Source of the DNA: DATAFF01 sp036257595
GTDB lineage: Bacteria > Pseudomonadota > Alphaproteobacteria > Rhizobiales > Aestuariivirgaceae
Length of the DNA stretch: 64,000 bases
Direction: 5' to 3'
Assembly: GCA_036257595.1 (NCBI GenBank)
Contig: DATAFF010000024.1
Span: forward strand, 32,217 to 96,216
The stretch's first letter is position 1, and each line of letters opens with the position of its first letter. The notes under the pieces are model-generated. The model saw only the letters and a program-made list of their open reading frames with translations, was not told where the DNA came from and made no database searches. A program made the position numbers and the translations under genes. This document shows, in pieces, positions 59,549 to 64,000 of the stretch.

Positions 59549-61288
59549 ATGACGGAAAGACCTGTTCAGCGGCGCCTCGTCGCGATCCTCGCGGCGGACG
59601 TGGTCGGCTTCAGCCGACTCATGGAGCGCGACGAAGCCGGCACATTGTCGCTGCTCAAGGACCGTCGCGAGCAGATCCTCGATGGTGAGACCGCGCGCCA
59701 TGGCGGGCGCATCGTCAAGGTGATGGGCGACGGCCTGCTCATCGAATTCGCCAGCGCCGTTCAGGCGGTCGATTGCGCCGTGGCGGTGCAGCAGGCGATG
59801 GCGACAGCCAATGCCGACCTCCCGCCGGATCAGCGCATCGTGCTGCGCATCGGCATCAATCTCGGCGATGTCATCATCGATGGCGAGGATCTCTACGGCG
59901 ATGGCGTGAACATTGCCGCGCGGCTGCAAGCTCTTGCCGAGCCTGGTGAAATCTGGCTGTCGCGCAATGTTCATGACCAGGTCGAGACCAAGCTCGACCT
60001 CGCCTTCGAGGATCTCGGCCCCAAGGAGCTCAAGAACCTGGTGCGGCCGGTTCACGTCTTCCGCATCGCCGGCGCCGTGCCGGAGCCGTCGCAGGTCGGT
60101 CCGGTCGAGACGCGGCAGCCATCGGTCGCCATTCTCCCCTTCGCCAATATGAGCGGCGATCCCGAGCAGCGCTGGTTCAGCGACGGCATCACCGAGGACA
60201 TCATCACCGAGCTGTCGCGCTTCCGGCTGCTCAAGGTCGTCGCCCGCAACTCCTCCTTCCGCTACCGCGACCTCGATGTCGACATCCGCCGCGTCGGGCG
60301 CGAGCTCGGCGTCCATTATGTGGTCGAGGGCAGCGTCCGGCGGCTCGGCAAGCGGCTCAGGATCACCGCCCAGCTGATCGATGCCGCGACCGGCAGCCAC
60401 CTCTGGGCAGAGCGCTTCGACCGCGACGAGTCGGAGATCTTCGCCGTCCAGGACCAGCTCGTCCGCACCATCGTTGCAACCCTCGTCGGGCGCCTCCAGG
60501 CGGCCGGCGCCGAGGGCGCCAAGCGCAAGCCGCCGGCGAGCCTCGCCGCCTATGAATGCGTGCTCCGGGCCGACGCCCTGCCATTGATCCGCGACCCTGC
60601 CATCGAGGCCGAGGCTGAAGCCCTTTACGAGCAGGCGATCAGGCTCGATCCGACCTATGCCCGCGCCTATGCCTTGCTCGCCAATCTGCTGCGGCTGAAG
60701 TGGGATTATGGTGCCGCAGGCGACCCGTCATTGCTGGCGCGCGCCTTCGAGCTCGCCAAGAAGGCGATCGCGCTCGATGAGAATGACGGCATGTGTCACG
60801 GTATTCTCGGCCTCGTCCATCTCTCCCGTTATGAGCACGAGCTCGCGGAGCACCATTATCAGAGAGCTTTTTCGCTGAACCGCAACAGCGCACCGCTGTT
60901 AGCCAGCATGGGCTCGGTCTATACCTATCTCGGAAGGCCCGAGGAGGCCCTCGACTTCTTCCACGAGGCCAGAGTCATCGATCCCTTCTACAATCCCTCC
61001 TGGTACTGGTCGGAAGTGGGTTCTGCTCACTTCATGATCGGCCAATATGACGAGGCCATCTCGGCAATCAATCGCTCGACCACGATCCCCTATTGGGGCC
61101 ATGCCTATATCGCCGCCGCGCATGCCCTCGCTGACCGGCCCGAGCAGGCCAAGCACCATGCCGCAGAAGTTCTGCGCCTGCTTCCCGCCTATTCCGTCTC
61201 CAGTTACGGTGCCCGTGAACCCTTCAAGCGGCAATCCGACCTCGATCATCTGATGGATGGCCTGCGCCTGGCCGGCCTGCCGGATTGA
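59549..61288 (+). CDS. Class III adenylate/guanylate cyclase with TolB-like and TPR domains
   Basis: About 579 residues. Cyclase domain (about 8-165): RLVAILAADVVGFSRLMERD with the metal Asp, VKVMGDGLLIEF with the second Asp, RIGINLGDVI and YGDGVNIAARLQ. Then a TolB-N/FlgO-like domain (about 195-335, SVAILPFANMSGDPEQRWFS) and about five TPR-like repeats (370-550). Cytosolic, no membrane segment. Makes cyclic nucleotide in response to an unknown input bound by the TPRs. ATG 59549 is the family start; no clear ribosome site. Confidence 0.9.
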   Translation: MTERPVQRRLVAILAADVVGFSRLMERDEAGTLSLLKDRREQILDGETARHGGRIVKVMGDGLLIEFASAVQAVDCAVAVQQAMATANADLPPDQRIVLRIGINLGDVIIDGEDLYGDGVNIAARLQALAEPGEIWLSRNVHDQVETKLDLAFEDLGPKELKNLVRPVHVFRIAGAVPEPSQVGPVETRQPSVAILPFANMSGDPEQRWFSDGITEDIITELSRFRLLKVVARNSSFRYRDLDVDIRRVGRELGVHYVVEGSVRRLGKRLRITAQLIDAATGSHLWAERFDRDESEIFAVQDQLVRTIVATLVGRLQAAGAEGAKRKPPASLAAYECVLRADALPLIRDPAIEAEAEALYEQAIRLDPTYARAYALLANLLRLKWDYGAAGDPSLLARAFELAKKAIALDENDGMCHGILGLVHLSRYEHELAEHHYQRAFSLNRNSAPLLASMGSVYTYLGRPEEALDFFHEARVIDPFYNPSWYWSEVGSAHFMIGQYDEAISAINRSTTIPYWGHAYIAAAHALADRPEQAKHHAAEVLRLLPAYSVSSYGAREPFKRQSDLDHLMDGLRLAGLPD

Positions 61289-61316
61289 AGCACCACCACC
61301 AGCCGATAGGAGCAGC

Positions 61317-63164
61317 ATGCCATCCCATCCACTCGATCCCTTGAGCCCGGTCGAAATCGAGCGCGCTGCCGCCATCGTGCGCCGTCAGGGACGCTTGAGC
61401 GATGCCGCCTGGTTCGAGACGATCGCCCTTCGGGAGCCGGACCGCAATGCAGCCGGAACGCCCGGCCGGTGCGCCTTTGTCTGCTGCTACGACCCGGCGA
61501 GCGGCGAGACCTGGGATGGCGTGGCGGATCTCGACAGCGGCGAGCTCCTGTCCTGGCAGCATGTGAAGGGAGCCCAGGCGCGGATCGTCGCCGACGAGTT
61601 CGCCATGGGCGGCGAGGTTGCCAAGGCCGACCCGCGCTTCCACGAAGCCTGCGCCAGGCGCGGCATCACCGACATGAGCGAGGTGCTGGTCGAGCCCTGG
61701 GCCGCCGGCCATTTCGGCATTGCCGAGGAGGAAGGCGAGCGCATCGCCTATGGCCATTGCTGGCTGCGCAACCAGGCCGGCGACAATCCCTATGCCCGGC
61801 CGATCGCCAACCTCCATCCGGTGGTCGACCTGAGACGGCGCCGGCTCCTCAGGATCGACGACTTCGGCGCAATCCCGTTGCCGCCGGAAAGCACCGCTAT
61901 CCTCCATCCAAAGCCGCGCCAGGATCTGAAGCCCCTGGCGATCACCCAGCCCGAGGGCGGAAGCTTCACGGTCGAGGGCAATCTGGTCTGCTGGCAGAAA
62001 TGGCAGCTTCGCCTCGGGTTCAATGTCCGCGAGGGTCTCACCCTCCACACCATCGGCTATGAGGATGGCGGACGGTTGCGGCCGATCATGCACCGCGCTT
62101 CGCTCGCCGAAATGGTCGTGCCCTATGGCGACCCGACGGGCCGCAACTATCGGCGCAATGCCTTCGACACCGGCGAGTACGGCATCGGCCAGTTCCTCGA
62201 TCCGCTGACGCTTGGCTGCGATTGCCTCGGCCATATTCGCTATGTCGACGTCTGGAGCCATGACTGGTTCGGGCGGCCGCGGCTCATCACCAATGCGGTC
62301 TGCATCCATGAGGAGGATTTCGGCATCCTGTGGAAGTTCAGCGATCTGGCCCGCCGCCAGACGACTGTGCGCCGGTCGCGCCGCCTGGTGGTTTCGACCA
62401 CTGCGACCATCGGCAACTATGTCTATGGCTTCTTCTGGTACTTCTATCAGGACGGTACCATCGGTATCGAGGTGAAGGCGACGGGCGTTCCGCTGGTGTC
62501 CGGGCGGCGGGTCGGCGAGAAATCCGCCCATGGCGCGCTGGTGGCGCCGGGCATCGATGCCCATGTCCATCAGCATGTCTTCTCCTTCCGCTTCGAGATG
62601 GCGGTGGATGGCGAGCGCAATTCCGTGTCGGAGGTGAATTTCTCAGGCGCCCCGACCGGCGAGAGCAACCCTTACGGCAATGCCGTGCGGATCATCGAGA
62701 CGCCGCTGACCTCCGAGAAGGAGGCGCAGCGCCTGATCGATCTTGCCGCATCGCGCTATTGGCGGGTCACCAACCCGACCATGCGCAATGTGCTGGGCGA
62801 GCCTGTCGGCTATCGGCTGGTCCCCGGTGCCAACGCCCTGCCGTTCCTCGACCCGGAATCGCCGGTGGGGCGCCGGGCAGGCTTCATGTACCGGCATTTC
62901 TGGGCTTCCCGCTACCAAGCCGACGAGCTTTACCCGGCCGGCCGCTATCCGAACCAGCACCCGGGCGGTGACGGCCTGCCGCGCTGGACCGACGCTGACC
63001 GTTCCCTGGAAGACCAGCGCATCGTCGTCTGGTACACCCTGAACTACCATCATCTGCCGCGGCCCGAGGACTGGCCGGTGCAGCCCTGCGTCTATGCCGG
63101 CTTCCACTGGATGCCGTCGGGCTTTTTCGACAGCAATCCCGCCCTGGACGTGCCGCCGCCCTGA
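61317..63164 (+). CDS. Copper-containing primary amine oxidase
   Basis: Oxidises primary amines to aldehydes using topaquinone and copper. 615 residues, without a signal peptide, so apparently cytosolic. Base Asp in NAFDTGEYGIGQF, topaquinone Tyr368 in TIGNYVYGFFWYF, copper His pair in HVHQHVFSF, third His in NYHHLPRPEDW. The usual acidic residue after the cofactor Tyr (N-Y-D/E-Y) is Val here. GATAGGAGCAGC precedes ATG 61317; 28 bp after the cyclase gene. Confidence 0.92.
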   Translation: MPSHPLDPLSPVEIERAAAIVRRQGRLSDAAWFETIALREPDRNAAGTPGRCAFVCCYDPASGETWDGVADLDSGELLSWQHVKGAQARIVADEFAMGGEVAKADPRFHEACARRGITDMSEVLVEPWAAGHFGIAEEEGERIAYGHCWLRNQAGDNPYARPIANLHPVVDLRRRRLLRIDDFGAIPLPPESTAILHPKPRQDLKPLAITQPEGGSFTVEGNLVCWQKWQLRLGFNVREGLTLHTIGYEDGGRLRPIMHRASLAEMVVPYGDPTGRNYRRNAFDTGEYGIGQFLDPLTLGCDCLGHIRYVDVWSHDWFGRPRLITNAVCIHEEDFGILWKFSDLARRQTTVRRSRRLVVSTTATIGNYVYGFFWYFYQDGTIGIEVKATGVPLVSGRRVGEKSAHGALVAPGIDAHVHQHVFSFRFEMAVDGERNSVSEVNFSGAPTGESNPYGNAVRIIETPLTSEKEAQRLIDLAASRYWRVTNPTMRNVLGEPVGYRLVPGANALPFLDPESPVGRRAGFMYRHFWASRYQADELYPAGRYPNQHPGGDGLPRWTDADRSLEDQRIVVWYTLNYHHLPRPEDWPVQPCVYAGFHWMPSGFFDSNPALDVPPP

Positions 63165-63273
63165 AAGTCCACAGCAAAAATCCCGGATACGTGGCAAACA
63201 CCACACCGCCTCGTCCTCCAGCCTGAAATAGAATGGCCTGAACTCAAGCGATTCGGCTGGAGGCGAGGGATTC

Positions 63274-63498
63274 ATGGCAGGGCCGTTCATGCTGGTGGTC
63301 TTTGTTTTCTTCGGGATGGACGCCGATCCCCAATTCACCCAGCGCACCGAAATCTTCCATTCGCGCGATGCCTGCAAGCTCGCCGGCATGTTTGCGACCG
63401 GCGAGATGAAGTATCGCCTTCTCGGCAAGGAGACCAAGCCCTACGAGGTCTGGTTCCACTGCACCGAAAGGGGTGCCGAGCTGGTGCCCGTCAGCTGA
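63274..63498 (+). CDS. Small hypothetical protein
   Basis: 74 residues. A short hydrophobic N-terminus (PFMLVVFVFFGM) may be a weak signal anchor; two cysteines (DACKLAG, WFHCTERG). No family recognised. GGAGGCGAGGGATTC precedes the ATG, which makes translation plausible. Ends five bases before the GCGAATA element. Confidence 0.55.
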   Translation: MAGPFMLVVFVFFGMDADPQFTQRTEIFHSRDACKLAGMFATGEMKYRLLGKETKPYEVWFHCTERGAELVPVS

Positions 63499-63503
63499 GT
63501 GGA

Positions 63504-63596
63504 GCGAATAGCGAATAGCGAATAGCGAATAGTAGTGGTCGGGAAGCGCTCCGCCCGGCTACTTACTATTCGCTATTCGCTATTCGCTATTCGCTA
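63504..63596. repeat. Heptamer hairpin element 8 (GCGAATA type)
   Basis: Four perfect GCGAATA units (63504-63531), a 35-base loop with its own GTAG/CTAC and GGGAAGCGCTCC features, and four perfect TATTCGC units (63567-63594): a 28-bp perfect stem. Different heptamer, same design and position as elements 1-7. Confidence 0.95.
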
Positions 63597-63695
63597 AGCC
63601 AGTCCGATCCCAGAGGTTGAGCCGGTCACGATTGCCGAACGGCCGGTGAGCCGGCCCTCCGCGAGTTCGCGTTTTGTCTCTGCCTTGGCCTTCAT
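63594..63695 (-). pseudogene. Truncated short-chain dehydrogenase (5' remnant)
   Basis: 33 codons from ATG 63695, which has a GAGGAG site at normal spacing: ... LTGRSAIVTGSTSGIGLA then TAG. TGSTSGIG is the NAD(P)-binding TGxxxGIG motif of SDR enzymes; the next residues should be an alpha helix, but the frame runs straight into the GCGAATA array, which supplies the stop. Wording resembles 3-hydroxybutyrate dehydrogenases, but so short a piece cannot fix the substrate. The rest of the gene is not on the far side of the element. Non-functional. Confidence 0.8.
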
Positions 63696-63859
63696 TGACT
63701 GGATCTCCTCGAGCGGTTGTGGCTTGCGGAATCTTTGGGATCGCCGCCCGACGCTGCAATATCCCTGGCGGCGTCCTTAACGCCGCAGAAGGATCACTTT
63801 GGCTTGCGCCGCGTTAGAACGCTGCCGGGATCGGTCTATTATGTCATAAGCGAGAACAT

Positions 63860-64000
63860 ATGAAGATTGCACTTGTCGCGCCGCTCATCGAGAGCGTCCC
63901 GCCGAAGCTCTATGGCGGAACGGAACGGGTCGTGTCGTTCCTAGCCGAGGAACTGGTGGCTTCCGGCCACCAGGTGACTTTGTTCGCCTCGGGCGATTCG
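63860..64000 (+). CDS. GT4-family glycosyltransferase, N-terminus (3' end outside window)
   Basis: 47 residues visible: KIALVAPLIESVPPKLYGGTERVV then FLAEELVASGHQVTLFASGDS. This is the start of a GT-B glycosyltransferase with the YGGTERVV loop found in GT4 enzymes for polysaccharide or glycolipid synthesis. Start ATG 63860; AGCGAGAACAT gives a weak site. Acceptor unknown. Confidence 0.88.
   Translation, partial: MKIALVAPLIESVPPKLYGGTERVVSFLAEELVASGHQVTLFASGDS

Overview
The window looks like a chromosomal segment of a GC-rich alphaproteobacterium, most likely of the Hyphomicrobiales (Rhizobiales) group. Reasons: LexA boxes of the GTTC-N7-GTTC type, the order ppiD-trpE-trpG-trpD-trpC-moaC-moeA-lexA convergent with comEC, coaD-ppi-ppi-queA-tgt, tpiA-secG-pyrG, DUF1489 and DUF3008 proteins, a RHH-less PutA, a Tim14-like J protein and a C-P lyase operon with a DUF1045 protein. 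trpE and trpG are separate genes, unlike the fused trpEG of Rhizobiaceae and Brucella. Most genes are housekeeping and intact; no phage, IS transposase, tRNA, rRNA or CRISPR array was seen.

Layout. 1-0.47 kb: 3' end of comEC. 0.47-0.9 kb: composite repeat region. 0.9-9.5 kb (minus): lexA, molybdopterin genes moeA/moaC, tryptophan genes trpC/D/G/E and the periplasmic folding factor ppiD. 9.6-15.8 kb (mostly plus): tpiA, secG, pyrG, eno and small proteins. 15.8-18.7 kb (minus): uvrA. 19-27.8 kb (plus): an orphan amino-acid ABC ATPase, a LysE exporter, coaD, two cyclophilins, queA, tgt, a CoxG-like protein, a biotin-dependent carboxylase alpha subunit, DUF1489 and GNAT. 27.8-35.2 kb: panC, putA, a VWA protein, a Tim14-like J protein and a SPOR-tailed DD-carboxypeptidase. 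35.6-39 kb: a phasin with its own promoter and terminator, then clpS-clpA. 39.1-48.1 kb (minus): C-P lyase cluster phnG-H-I-J-K-L-DUF1045-phnM-phnN preceded by an amidase. 48.2-49.6 kb: mannose-1-phosphate guanylyltransferase. 49.7-57.0 kb (minus): cell-wall hydrolase and pstS-C-A-B-phoU-phoB behind a clear Pho box. 57.2-64 kb: secreted metallophosphoesterase, cyclase-TolB-TPR protein, copper amine oxidase, a truncated SDR remnant and the start of a GT4 glycosyltransferase.

The phosphorus genes (C-P lyase, Pst/PhoU/PhoB, secreted phosphoesterase) lie within 20 kb. phnJ, the central C-P lyase gene, carries an apparent one-base frameshift between its glycyl-radical segment and its Fe-S domain. 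If real, phosphonate cleavage is lost.

The most unusual signal is a family of hairpin elements made of head-to-tail heptamers (GGCAGTA or close variants) facing their reverse complement. Every convergent gene junction in the window with more than about 10 bp of space carries one (seven of seven), and only one arm-like remnant lies elsewhere. One junction uses an unrelated heptamer (GCGAATA) in the same architecture and cuts off a short-chain dehydrogenase gene after 33 codons. Two copies share an identical 28-bp core in opposite orientation. The placement suggests bidirectional 3'-end or terminator elements, possibly mobile.
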